Shown: positions 1-6,992, counted from the stretch's first letter. The stretch: 7,277 nt of DNA from Planctomycetota bacterium (GCA_024641365.1 JAHEDF010000188.1:1-7277), one strand, 5' to 3'. Program-made: numbers and translations. Notes: generated from the letters alone by a model not told the origin.

Positions 1-471
1 ACCAGAAATAAGACAGGCACCTATACGCGCCATGCCACTACTTAAGCGATGGGCTTGGCGATGACCGTAGGCACTGGGACGACGCGGACCAACAACGGCT
101 AAACCTAAACGATCACGTGGTTCAAATTGTCCTTTCATCCATATCGCTACCGGTGCATCCGATAATTCATTAAATGCGTTCGGATATTCCGCGTCGCCTT
201 GCATAATTATTTTTACACCTGCCGCATGACAACGGGCGCGTTCGGCTGCGACCGCATCGACGCCACGCGGATCACATAAACGTCGAGCACGTTCACCGCC
301 AACGCCATCAATTGTCTGCAAGCGATCCATCGACCAGGAAAATATTTCCACTGGGTCGCTGGCTAAATCTAAAAGCCGTCGAATGGTAACCGGTCCTAAA
401 CCTGGGACGAGTGCCAAACGTAATAATGCATCTGCCTTGTTCACGATGCGTGAGCATGTGGCGGTCGGCAT
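1..471 (-). CDS. dprA: DNA-processing protein DprA/Smf, N-terminal part (cut by window edge)
   Basis: DprA binds incoming single-stranded DNA in the cytoplasm and loads RecA on it during natural transformation; it is widespread also in bacteria not known to be competent. Reading the minus strand from the ATG at 471-469 gives 157 residues without a stop up to the window edge. Residues 15-60 carry the helix-hairpin-helix-like N-terminal region (ALVPGLGPVTIRRLL at 20-34, then IDGVGGERARRL). A stretch typical of the family follows (AGVKIIMQGDAEYP). The start of the Rossmann-like DNA-binding domain is at 126-136 (VVGPRRPSAYG, matching the family GSRxxTxYG loop). The sequence ends at CLISG, just where the family continues with GLARGID. 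Proline replaces the usual serine in GSR. The start is uncertain: the frame stays open upstream to a stop at 546-544, TTG (480-478) and GTG (444-442) are alternatives, and no clear ribosome binding site is visible. It is transcribed divergently from the bioA-like gene. Confidence 0.88.
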   Translation of the reverse strand, partial: MPTATCSRIVNKADALLRLALVPGLGPVTIRRLLDLASDPVEIFSWSMDRLQTIDGVGGERARRLCDPRGVDAVAAERARCHAAGVKIIMQGDAEYPNAFNELSDAPVAIWMKGQFEPRDRLGLAVVGPRRPSAYGHRQAHRLSSGMARIGACLISG

Positions 472-573
472 CGGCAACAAGACACGGTTGGGGTCAGCGT
501 TACTAACAACAGTTTTTAACCAAATCCTGATACCTTTTGGCAATTACGATCTTTTGTGCAACACACAGAAAAG

Positions 574-725
574 AATTAACCGCAGAGAACGCAGAGAACG
601 CAGAGGAGGTTTTTCACGCTTTTTTATAATAAAACCCACTCTTCTTTGGCTTTTCATAGGCCTGAATGTTAGCAGTATATTCTTTATAACTAACTCTGCG
701 CTCTCTGCGTTCTCTGCGGTTAATT
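574..725. repeat. 152-bp MITE-like element with 32-bp terminal inverted repeats (copy A)
   Basis: The left arm (574-605) begins AATTAACCGCAGAGAACG, and the right arm (694-725) ends TCTCTGCGGTTAATT. The reverse complement of the left arm matches the right arm at 31 of 32 positions. Each arm is built from a short internal unit of about 9 bases (GCAGAGAAC) repeated about three times. The interior (606-693) is AT-rich and shows no coding potential. The element could fold into one long hairpin. It resembles the small non-autonomous or REP-like repeats often found between genes in environmental bacteria. A related copy lies at 6993-7150. Whether it was ever mobile cannot be told from the window: I see no clear target-site duplication and no transposase. 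Confidence 0.85.
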
Positions 726-807
726 GGTATTCAATCCCACCTTATTTCAAAAAAACGCAATAAATAGCCAAACAGCATTGTCACTGTGTGTGCTAGCTTG
801 CTTTTCT

Positions 808-823
808 ATCACAATTTATCACA
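808..823 (+). promoter_or_regulatory. Direct repeat ATCACA-N4-ATCACA upstream of bioA
   Basis: Two identical ATCACA hexamers (808-813 and 818-823) lie 10 bases apart, one helical turn, ending 15 bases before the TTG start. It does not look like the known biotin operators: it is not the BirA palindrome (TTGTAAACC-like half-sites) nor the BioR motif. It may be an activator or repressor site, or chance in AT-rich DNA. Confidence 0.25.
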
Positions 824-838
824 TAAAGCAGGCGGCGC

Positions 839-2290
839 TTGGAGCGGGCACTTGCACGTGTCTGGCAGTACATCAGCGTGCGAGGCGTGGCAACACCTCG
901 AACATCATTACAAACACGAGACGCAGCGGTGTTGTGGCATCCGTGCGGGCAAATGTTAGATTATGAAACCTGTCCACCATTAGCCATAACTGGTGCACAG
1001 GGCGGTTGGCTGACCTTGGATTCTGGGCAACGCGTATTCGACGTTATTAGTTCGTGGTGGTGTAAAAGTTTAGGACATGCACATCCGCGTTTGCAACAGG
1101 CTTTAATTAATCAAGCCAATAAATATGAACATGTGATTGTCGCCAACACCACCAATGAACCGCTGGTGTCGTTGTGTGAGCGCTTAGTGGCGATGGCCAA
1201 TGGTGCGCCGCCTCAGCAATGGGCGTCTGGCGCACACCCGCAGCACAGTGACGGACATTTCGGTAAAGTATTTTTTGCTGATAATGGCTCAACGGCAGTT
1301 GAAGTCGCATTAAAATTAGCGATTCAAGCCCAAGCCCAACGTGGGCAGCCACAACGCACCGGATTTGTTGCTTTACAGAATGGCTATCATGGCGAAACCA
1401 TCGGCGCATTAAGTGTTGGTGACTGTGGTTTATATAAAGACACCTACAAGAATTTATTATTTCCCTGCACCATGTTACAGGGACTCCCTTATCGTAGTGG
1501 TGACATGGATCCGACATGGTTTGATGCCAGTGATGAATGGCCAGGCATTGAGAAACAATTAAATACTATCGCAGAAACCACGGCGGCCATTGTTTATGAA
1601 CCGATATTACAAGGTGCCGGTGGCATGTTGCTGTATTCGCCGGATTTATTGCGGCGACTGCGAGCGTGGGCAAATACGCATGGAGTTTTTCTTATCGCAG
1701 ATGAAATAGCAGCGGGCATGGGACGCTGTGGCGCGATGTTAGCAAGTCATGTCGCAGGGCTTGATGTGTTACCTGATATGGCGGTGCTTTCTAAAGGACT
1801 CACGGGTGGATTTTTACCGTTCGCTGCGGTGCTTACGACCAATGCTATTTATGCAGACTTTTATGGCACCTGGGACAGCAAGCGTGCATTTTTACATTCG
1901 AACACCTACGCAGGAAATGCTTTAGGCGTTGCTGTCGCGCATGCGGTATTAGATGTTTTTAATGAGGAATATATTTTAGATGCGGTTGCTCAGCATGGTC
2001 CACTTTTACGACAGGGATTAAAATATCTGAGTGATAAATCATCATTTTATTATAATGTGCGCGGCGTTGGAATGATGGCGGCAGTTGATATTCGCGACTC
2101 ACGTGGTTTGCCGTTTGACGCCAGCAAACGTATTGGCTGGCAGATTTATCAAGCGGCGATGCAACGTGGATTATTATTGCGCCCGCTCGGCGACACGCTC
2201 TACCTTTTTCCGCCACTCAATTCTACGCCAGCAGAAATTACTTATGCGCTAGGCATCGTCGATGACAGCATCCGGTCGGTTGTAAAATAG
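839..2290 (+). CDS. bioA: Adenosylmethionine-8-amino-7-oxononanoate aminotransferase (BioA type)
   Basis: BioA is a cytoplasmic PLP enzyme of biotin synthesis that moves an amino group from S-adenosylmethionine to KAPA, giving DAPA. The protein is a class III aminotransferase with BioA hallmarks: WHPCGQM near residue 33; SSWW (71-74), whose tryptophan packs on KAPA in known structures; FFADNGSTAVEVALK (145-159) and NGYHG (181-185) for PLP binding; the cofactor Asp in ADEI (288); Lys319 in LSKGLTGG for the Schiff base; HSNTYAGN (353-360); and Arg448 in LLRPLG near the C-terminus. It aligns along the whole E. coli BioA, except for a low-complexity insert of about 18 residues at 121-140. The start is uncertain: TTG 839 follows a weak AGGCGG, but gives 32 residues before WHP. 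GTG at 887 would give 467 residues and a more usual N-terminus. No other bio gene is visible. A related omega-aminotransferase role is less likely. Confidence 0.88.
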   Translation: MERALARVWQYISVRGVATPRTSLQTRDAAVLWHPCGQMLDYETCPPLAITGAQGGWLTLDSGQRVFDVISSWWCKSLGHAHPRLQQALINQANKYEHVIVANTTNEPLVSLCERLVAMANGAPPQQWASGAHPQHSDGHFGKVFFADNGSTAVEVALKLAIQAQAQRGQPQRTGFVALQNGYHGETIGALSVGDCGLYKDTYKNLLFPCTMLQGLPYRSGDMDPTWFDASDEWPGIEKQLNTIAETTAAIVYEPILQGAGGMLLYSPDLLRRLRAWANTHGVFLIADEIAAGMGRCGAMLASHVAGLDVLPDMAVLSKGLTGGFLPFAAVLTTNAIYADFYGTWDSKRAFLHSNTYAGNALGVAVAHAVLDVFNEEYILDAVAQHGPLLRQGLKYLSDKSSFYYNVRGVGMMAAVDIRDSRGLPFDASKRIGWQIYQAAMQRGLLLRPLGDTLYLFPPLNSTPAEITYALGIVDDSIRSVVK

Positions 2291-2299
2291 CGCGCGACA

Positions 2300-2329
2300 G
2301 ATCACCAACATGCGGGGATCACCACATGA
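2300..2329 (+). promoter_or_regulatory. Direct repeat GATCACCA upstream of the hydroxyproline operon
   Basis: GATCACCA occurs at 2300-2307 and again at 2317-2324, 17 bases start to start, each followed within two bases by CATG. It lies in the 115-base gap before the epimerase, about 80-105 bases upstream of its start. AraC-family proteins often bind tandem direct repeats in such positions, so this is a candidate site for the regulator at 6150-6977. That link is inference only, and the spacing is a little short for a classic AraC double site. Confidence 0.3.
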
Positions 2330-2346
2330 CGCACTTGTCATTTTTT
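2326..2346 (+). terminator. Weak candidate terminator after bioA
   Basis: ATGAC (2326-2330) and GTCAT (2337-2341) can pair across a six-base loop, and are followed by five more T residues. The stem is only 5 bp with two G-C pairs, so it is a poor intrinsic terminator at best. If real, it would separate bioA from the hydroxyproline operon. Confidence 0.3.
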
Positions 2347-2405
2347 GATGCCTTGGCCATGTAAAAAATCCAAGAATTCGAGACGGTGCCCCTACGATAA
2401 CCACG

Positions 2406-3371
2406 ATGCCCACTACCCCCTCCTCCGCCCACAAACTCCACATTATTGATTCGCACACCGGCGGCGAACCGACGCGCTTAGTGGTCAGCGGCGGACCGGA
2501 ATTATCCGGGACCTTAGCCGAACAAGTACAACAATTAGAGCGTGACCACGATTGGATGCGGCGCATGGTTATTGGTGAGCCGCGCAGTGCTGAACATGCG
2601 GTCGGTGCGCTGCTGTGTAAAAGTCCCAATCCGGACTGTGAAGCGGGGGTGATATTTTTTAATAATAAAGGCTACCTCGGCATGTGTGGCCATGGCTTAA
2701 TTGGTTTAATGGTGTCGCTTGGTTATATGGGAAAAATAACGCCCGGACATTATCGTATCGACACGCACGTTGGCGATGTCTCGGCAACCTTAAATGATAA
2801 ACAATCGGTGACCATTTTTAATGTGCACAGTTATCGCCATCACCACGGGGTGTCGGTTACGATTCCCGAATTCGGCACCTTTACAGGCGATATTGCCTGG
2901 GGTGGAAATTGGTTCTTCCTTATTCATGAACATCGCATGACGGTTGCTGCTGCCAATATTCCGGAATTGATGGTCGCAGGCGATAAAATTAGACAGGCAT
3001 TGCACGAACAAGGTTTTACTGGAGCCAACGGCGCCTACGTCGATCATATCGAATTTATGCTGCGCAATCCACGCCCAGGCATTGATGCGCGCTCATTTAT
3101 GTTATGCCCAGGATCAGAATATGATCGTTCACCGTGCGGCACCGGCGTTAGCGCTGTTATTGCCTGTGAGCATGCTGATGGACATTTACAATTAGGTCAG
3201 GAATGGAATCACGAAAGCATTATTGGCAGCACCTTTTCAGCGAAATTAGTCGAAAAAGATGGGAAAATTTTGCCGTGCATAACTGGCACTGCTTTTGTAA
3301 ATGGTGAAGCTGATATTATCGCTAATCCGAAAGATCCGTTTGCGTATGGGATACCATGTCAGCAAGCGTAA
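2406..3371 (+). CDS. Proline racemase family protein, probable 4-hydroxyproline 2-epimerase
   Basis: Cofactor-independent racemases of this family use two cysteines as acid and base. The predicted reaction is trans-4-hydroxy-L-proline to cis-4-hydroxy-D-proline, the first step of bacterial hydroxyproline catabolism (lhpA/HypE role). The 321 residues match the usual family length. Visible motifs are IDSHTGGEPTR (14-24), catalytic Cys94 in MCGHG (93-97), and catalytic Cys244 in DRSPCGTGVSA (240-250). Both cysteines are present, which excludes the 3-hydroxyproline dehydratase type, where the first is Ser or Thr. Proline racemase cannot be excluded by motif alone; the adjoining D-amino-acid dehydrogenase genes favour the epimerase. 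ATG 2406 is the only sensible start; it gives ten residues before the conserved HIIDSHTGG block, though no clear ribosome binding site precedes it. Its last 16 bases overlap the next gene, so it is the first gene of a coupled operon. Confidence 0.88.
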   Translation: MPTTPSSAHKLHIIDSHTGGEPTRLVVSGGPELSGTLAEQVQQLERDHDWMRRMVIGEPRSAEHAVGALLCKSPNPDCEAGVIFFNNKGYLGMCGHGLIGLMVSLGYMGKITPGHYRIDTHVGDVSATLNDKQSVTIFNVHSYRHHHGVSVTIPEFGTFTGDIAWGGNWFFLIHEHRMTVAAANIPELMVAGDKIRQALHEQGFTGANGAYVDHIEFMLRNPRPGIDARSFMLCPGSEYDRSPCGTGVSAVIACEHADGHLQLGQEWNHESIIGSTFSAKLVEKDGKILPCITGTAFVNGEADIIANPKDPFAYGIPCQQA

Positions 3372-4474
3372 TTATTATTGGGAGCGGCATTGTCGGCGCT
3401 GCCTGTGCTGCGGCTTGTGCACGTGCTGGTATGGCTGTCACTATTGTCGCACGTGGTTTTTGTGATGGCGCGACTGCCGCTGGCATGGGGCATATTGTCG
3501 TCATGGACGATTCCCCCGCTCAATTTGCATTGACTAAATCAGGCGCTGATATTTGGCGCCAATTTGTGCCTGATATGCCCCCTGCTGTCGAATATGATCC
3601 ATGTGGCACGCTGTGGTTAGCGGCTGATGAGGAACAATTAGCAATCGCGCAAAAAAAATGTGCTTATTATAATGAAAACGGTGTTGCAGCAGAAATGGTT
3701 GACGCTGGACGTTTGCGGCAAATTGAGCCCTCATTAACACCTACATTAGTTGGCGCGCTGCGTATTCCCGGTGACAGCGTTTTATATCCACCAGCAGCAA
3801 CCCAATATTTATTAGAAGATGCGCAAAACAATGGCATGCGTTTGGTGACTGAAAATGTCGTCACGGTAACGGCAAATTCAGTACAACTTGCGAACGGTAC
3901 TACATTACATGCTGATCGCATCGTGGTCGCGGCGGGTTGTGGCTCGAGTCAATTCGGTATCGGTACGGCGGTGCGACCACGTAAAGGTCATTTAATTATT
4001 ACCGAACGCTATCCGGGATTTGTTAATCATCAGTTAGTTGAATTAGGCTATTTAACCAGTGCGCACACGGCGAATGCTGAATCGGTTGCTTTTAATGTTC
4101 AGCCGCGCATGGGTGGACAGGTATTAATTGGCTCGTCGCGACAATTTGATGTCGAATCGCCTGCTATTGAGTCGCATCTCATTAAAAAAATGTATGACTA
4201 TGCGCAAACTTTTGTGCCGGGCATTGGCAAGCTACAAGTGTTACGCTGCTGGACCGGATTTCGTCCGGCCACTAACGATCATTTACCGCTTATCGGTCAA
4301 GCAGAGTCAGGCGTGTGGTATGCGACTGGTCATGAGGGTTTGGGCATCACCACGGCTCCCCCGACGGCAAAATTATTAGTCGAATTAATGACGGGTCAGG
4401 AACCGCATTTACCTGCGCACAAATTCGCACCGGATCGTTTTACTCACAACCCAACTGGTCATAGTCATGTCTGA
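3356..4474 (+). CDS. DAO/DadA-type FAD-dependent oxidoreductase, probable D-hydroxyproline dehydrogenase catalytic subunit
   Basis: This is a member of the D-amino-acid oxidase fold family (DadA, glycine oxidase, HcnC, opine oxidase subunit B). It probably oxidises cis-4-hydroxy-D-proline to pyrroline-4-hydroxy-2-carboxylate. The FAD-binding GxGxxG is at residues 9-14 (GSGIVG), followed by GATAAGMGH (38-46). RPRKGHL (207-213) and the C-terminal FAD-contact region from RCWTGFRPATNDHLPLIG (297-314) to GHEGLG (325-330) are all typical. Its 372 residues are the normal length. No signal peptide or membrane segment is seen, so it is likely cytoplasmic. The gene overlaps the epimerase by 16 bases and the ferredoxin-like gene by 8. 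A DAO protein with a small [2Fe-2S] protein and an HcnB-like partner is the arrangement of known heteromeric D-hydroxyproline dehydrogenases. The same three-part design is used by HCN synthase and opine oxidases, but the epimerase next door argues for hydroxyproline. Confidence 0.83.
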   Translation: MSASVIIIGSGIVGAACAAACARAGMAVTIVARGFCDGATAAGMGHIVVMDDSPAQFALTKSGADIWRQFVPDMPPAVEYDPCGTLWLAADEEQLAIAQKKCAYYNENGVAAEMVDAGRLRQIEPSLTPTLVGALRIPGDSVLYPPAATQYLLEDAQNNGMRLVTENVVTVTANSVQLANGTTLHADRIVVAAGCGSSQFGIGTAVRPRKGHLIITERYPGFVNHQLVELGYLTSAHTANAESVAFNVQPRMGGQVLIGSSRQFDVESPAIESHLIKKMYDYAQTFVPGIGKLQVLRCWTGFRPATNDHLPLIGQAESGVWYATGHEGLGITTAPPTAKLLVELMTGQEPHLPAHKFAPDRFTHNPTGHSHV

Positions 4475-4742
4475 CAGCGCGTCGTCACTTACTATTACTG
4501 TTAATGGACAGTCAGTAACCGTCACTGGACCAATTACCGTAGCGGCTGCTTTGGCTACCACCGGTTCACTTGCTATTCGCACCTCGCGCAGCGGACAACC
4601 GCGCGGAGCCTTATGCGGCATGGGCATTTGTTATGAATGTCGCGCCACCGTCGATGGCGTTCAACATCAGCGGACTTGTCAAATTTTATGCCGCGACGGT
4701 ATTCGCATCGACACGGGTGCACCGCAGGTGAACCATGACTAA
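4467..4742 (+). CDS. Small [2Fe-2S] ferredoxin-like subunit of the dehydrogenase (HcnA-like)
   Basis: This 91-residue protein has a plant-ferredoxin-type [2Fe-2S] fold of the Fer2_4/HcnA kind. The four expected ligands are Cys50, Cys55, Cys58 and Cys71, in LCGMGICYECRATVDG and QRTCQ (C-x4-C-x2-C-x12-C); an extra Cys75 follows. The first 25 residues give the expected beta strands (LTITVNGQSVTVTG). It has no catalytic domain of its own. It should pass electrons between the flavin sites of its neighbours, the DAO-type and HcnB-like proteins. It begins within the last 8 bases of the preceding gene and its stop codon overlaps the start of the next gene by 8 bases, which implies translational coupling and fixed stoichiometry. 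Short length is normal for this subunit, so it is not a truncated gene. Confidence 0.87.
   Translation: MSDSASSLTITVNGQSVTVTGPITVAAALATTGSLAIRTSRSGQPRGALCGMGICYECRATVDGVQHQRTCQILCRDGIRIDTGAPQVNHD
4726..4731 (+). promoter_or_regulatory. Ribosome binding site AGGTGA before the HcnB-like gene
   Basis: AGGTGA lies 3 bases before the ATG at 4735, inside the end of the ferredoxin-like gene. It is the only recognisable Shine-Dalgarno-like motif among the operon's internal starts. It supports ATG 4735 over the in-frame ATG at 4768, although the spacing is short. Confidence 0.4.
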
Positions 4743-6021
4743 CGATTTCGCTACAACCCACAAAGACATGTCGTGCCATACTTTAATTATTGGCGCGGGG
4801 CCTGCTGGCATTGCAGCGGCGGTTACCACCGCACATGCGGGGCTATCGACCATCGTCGTTGATGAAGGATTTGCTCCTGGCGGACAAATTTGGCGCGGCG
4901 CTACGAAATCAACGCGGGGCGATGCTGGTAAATGGTTGCAGACTTTAGCAGCAACATCGGCTACTATTTTAACAACATCTCGCGTGGTTGCTGCACCACA
5001 AGCTGGTGTGGTTATTATTGAACGTGCTGACGGTCCAATTTTATTGCGCTATAAAAACGTGGTGCTGTGTCCTGGGGCACGCGAATTATTTTTACCATTT
5101 CCTGGTTGGACGTTACCGGGTGTCAGTGGTGCGGGCGGTTTACAAGCGTTGGTCAAAGGTGGTTTATCCGTAGCTGGTAAAAAAATAGTATTAGCGGGTA
5201 GCGGTCCGTTGTTATTAGCCGTGGCCCATAATTTACATAAAGCACAAGCGAAAATTTCACTTATTGCCGAACAAACCACACCACAAAAATTACGCGCATT
5301 TGCCGCGACTTTAATTCGTTTTCCGCGCAAGGCCATTCAGGCCACACAATATATGCCATATTTTTTAGATACGGTTCCGAACACTTGGATTGAGCGGGCT
5401 GAGGGCAACGGTCAGTTAGAGCGCGTGGTCGTGATGCGCAATGGACGTCGCGACATTATTCCCTGTGATCATCTGGCTTGTGGCTATGGATTAATTCCGA
5501 ACACCGAATTGCCTTCACTGTTTGGTTGTCAGATTGCAAATGGTTCCGTGGTCATTGATGATTATTTACAGACCTCACAACCGCAGGTGTATTGTGCGGG
5601 CGAAGTGCTTGGCATTGGTGGCGTTGATGCAGCCTTAATTGATGGGCAATTAGTCGGCGCACACATTGCGCAACAAACCAACCAGCTTCCTCGCTTACTA
5701 AAGATGCGAACCAAATCGCGCATCTTTACCGAGCTATTAAAAACCACGTATGCGTTACGCGATGAATTAAAACAATTAGCTGGGCCAACGGAATTACTCT
5801 GTCGTTGTGAAGACGTGCGCATCGAACAAGTGACTCCGTGTTCGTCGTGGCGCGAAGCAAAATTACGTACGCGCTGTGGCATGGGATCGTGCCAAGGTCG
5901 TATATGCGGAGCGGCGGCAGGCTATTTATATGGTTGGAATCCAACCAGTTCGCGGCCGCCATTACAACCAACCGCTTTGCACAATCTGTGCGTTGATGTG
6001 AATAAAGCTCCCGCATCATAA
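4735..6021 (+). CDS. HcnB-like FAD and [2Fe-2S] oxidoreductase subunit of the D-hydroxyproline dehydrogenase
   Basis: This is a pyridine-nucleotide-disulphide-type oxidoreductase with a C-terminal BFD-like [2Fe-2S] domain, as in HcnB, opine oxidase subunit A and the second large subunit of D-hydroxyproline dehydrogenases. Visible in order are: FAD-binding GAGPAG (20-25) and PGGQIWRG (48-55); VVLCPGARELFLPFPGW (109-125); a second Rossmann loop, GSGPLL (155-160); the FAD-contact YCAGEVLGIGGVDAAL (286-301); and the cluster region CRCEDV (356-361) with TRCGMGSCQGRICG (379-392). Probable cluster ligands are Cys356, Cys358, Cys386 and Cys391; Cys381 is an extra cysteine. The 428 residues include all domains. 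It overlaps the ferredoxin-like gene by 8 bases. The protein probably transfers electrons from the DAO subunit onward; the final acceptor is not shown by sequence. No membrane segment is evident. Confidence 0.83.
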   Translation: MTNDFATTHKDMSCHTLIIGAGPAGIAAAVTTAHAGLSTIVVDEGFAPGGQIWRGATKSTRGDAGKWLQTLAATSATILTTSRVVAAPQAGVVIIERADGPILLRYKNVVLCPGARELFLPFPGWTLPGVSGAGGLQALVKGGLSVAGKKIVLAGSGPLLLAVAHNLHKAQAKISLIAEQTTPQKLRAFAATLIRFPRKAIQATQYMPYFLDTVPNTWIERAEGNGQLERVVVMRNGRRDIIPCDHLACGYGLIPNTELPSLFGCQIANGSVVIDDYLQTSQPQVYCAGEVLGIGGVDAALIDGQLVGAHIAQQTNQLPRLLKMRTKSRIFTELLKTTYALRDELKQLAGPTELLCRCEDVRIEQVTPCSSWREAKLRTRCGMGSCQGRICGAAAGYLYGWNPTSSRPPLQPTALHNLCVDVNKAPAS

Positions 6022-6149
6022 TAATAAGCATTTATCGACTGTTTTTGATCCTTTTCCGAGTGGCATATAGAAAAGTATGCGCCGTCTGGTAGGCATTCCC
6101 AAAATGCTGACCATTCGATCGCTCGTTCTGTTATGTGGTGTGCGCAAAT
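6022..6149 (+). other. Gap between the operon and its putative regulator
   Basis: These 128 bases hold no convincing gene and no strong terminator. A short inverted repeat, GCATA (6063-6067) with TATGC (6076-6080), has too few pairs and no following T-run to be called a terminator, and may be chance. The regulator could be read through from the operon or from its own promoter here; the sequence does not decide. Confidence 0.4.
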
Positions 6150-6977
6150 ATGCGTAAATCAAAAGCCCTTGTTTCCAAAAATAATGAGGCGCCAAAAGCA
6201 GCAAGCAAAACGGCAGCGAAAGATTTTGAAAAATCGCGCACCGTGCTCATTCAATCAATTAATCATCCGTTATTTGCCGAATCATTATTTGATCACGTTC
6301 CTGATGTGGTTTTTTCCATGAAAGATCGTCAAGGGCGGTACATTTGCATTAGTAATGCCTGCTTAAATCGTTTGGGAATTGCTGATCGTTCAGAAGCACT
6401 TGGACGTACAGCGCATGATTTATTTCCCGCCTACATGGCTGATCGTTATGTCGCACAAGACGAACAATTGTTTCGTACCGGAAAACCCATTACTGATAAT
6501 TTAGATGTGACGCTCTATAAAAATCGTAGCCCTGGCTGGTGTTTAACCACGAAAATACCCCTGCGAAATCATCAGGGCGAATTAGTGGCGCTGGCCTGTA
6601 TCTCAAAAGATTTAATTGATCCGAGCATTAATAGTTTAGTGGATGAGCGCTTTGCGCGTACCATTGATTATATCCACGCGTCTTATGCGAGTCCGCTACG
6701 TATTCCTGATTTGGCCAAAATGGCGGGATTGTCGAGCAGCCAATTTGAACGACGCATGAAATCAATTTTTCTTATCTCTGCGGTACATTTTTTAATTAAA
6801 ACACGCATTCACCATGCGTCACTTGCGCTTGCTCACGATGATCGCTCCATTTCTGATATTGCGTTATCGTGCGGATTTTGCGACCAAAGCGCCCTGACTC
6901 GGCAATTTAAACAATTAACCGGTCTCACACCGAAAGCCTACCGCACCATGATGCGCGGTGACGATGTGAGCGAATAA
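6150..6977 (+). CDS. AraC-family transcriptional regulator with N-terminal PAS domain
   Basis: This is a predicted DNA-binding regulator of 275 residues. Residues 44-156 form a PAS domain (LFDHVPDVVFSMKDRQGRY, then SEALGRTAHDLFP and the closing strands around LRNHQGELVALACISKDL). Residues 168-268 form a complete AraC/XylS DNA-binding domain with both helix-turn-helix units: IPDLAKMAGLSSSQFERRMK, then ISDIALSCGFCDQSALTRQF, ending in the family signature LTGLTPKAYR. PAS replaces the cupin-type ligand pocket of classic AraC, so the signal may be a small molecule, redox state or haem; no haem ligand can be assigned. Hydroxyproline catabolism in Pseudomonas is controlled by an AraC-type regulator (LhpR), so control of the upstream operon is plausible but inferred. 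I chose ATG 6150; GTG codons at 6135 and 6138 would add five or four residues. No clear ribosome binding site is visible. The lysine- and alanine-rich first 30 residues look like a flexible tail. Confidence 0.82.
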   Translation: MRKSKALVSKNNEAPKAASKTAAKDFEKSRTVLIQSINHPLFAESLFDHVPDVVFSMKDRQGRYICISNACLNRLGIADRSEALGRTAHDLFPAYMADRYVAQDEQLFRTGKPITDNLDVTLYKNRSPGWCLTTKIPLRNHQGELVALACISKDLIDPSINSLVDERFARTIDYIHASYASPLRIPDLAKMAGLSSSQFERRMKSIFLISAVHFLIKTRIHHASLALAHDDRSISDIALSCGFCDQSALTRQFKQLTGLTPKAYRTMMRGDDVSE

Positions 6978-6992
6978 ATTATTTTGAAGGCA

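Larger units (their letters stand above)
472..838. other. Divergent intergenic region between dprA and bioA
   Basis: This stretch of about 370 bases separates the two divergent genes and should hold both promoters. Its centre is taken up by the 152-bp inverted-repeat element at 574-725. Overlapping open frames on the plus strand here start inside dprA, or run through the repeat, and look like no protein family. I could not pick out a convincing -35/-10 pair for either gene. A short direct repeat lies just before bioA (808-823). Confidence 0.6.

Noticed and set aside
571..725. CRISPR array or variable tandem repeat
   Set aside because: The short GCAGAGAAC units are adjacent with no spacers and occur in opposite orientation at the two ends, as in an inverted-repeat element.
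694..725. Intrinsic terminator formed by the copy A hairpin
   Set aside because: The arms are 88 bases apart and are not followed by a clear T-run, so a standard terminator is not supported, even though the RNA could fold.
383..763. Plus-strand open frame of 126 codons
   Set aside because: It begins opposite dprA and runs through the inverted-repeat element; the translated arms (arginine- and glutamate-rich, then serine- and alanine-rich) are just the repeat read as codons.
724..966. Plus-strand open frame of 80 codons overlapping the start of bioA
   Set aside because: It has no family features and runs into bioA in another frame.
1107..1517. Minus-strand frame of 136 codons inside bioA, and similar minus-strand frames at 2249-2629, 5562-5882 and 5726-6031
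   Set aside because: They lie opposite strongly supported genes, are rich in Cys, His and Arg, and match no domain.
3356..6021. Hydrogen cyanide synthase (hcnABC)
   Set aside because: The same three protein types are present, but the order differs (DAO type first), and the coupled proline racemase family gene points to D-hydroxyproline oxidation.
6022..6149. tRNA, small RNA or riboswitch in the gap before the regulator
   Set aside because: No cloverleaf, conserved riboswitch core or strong hairpin was visible by eye.
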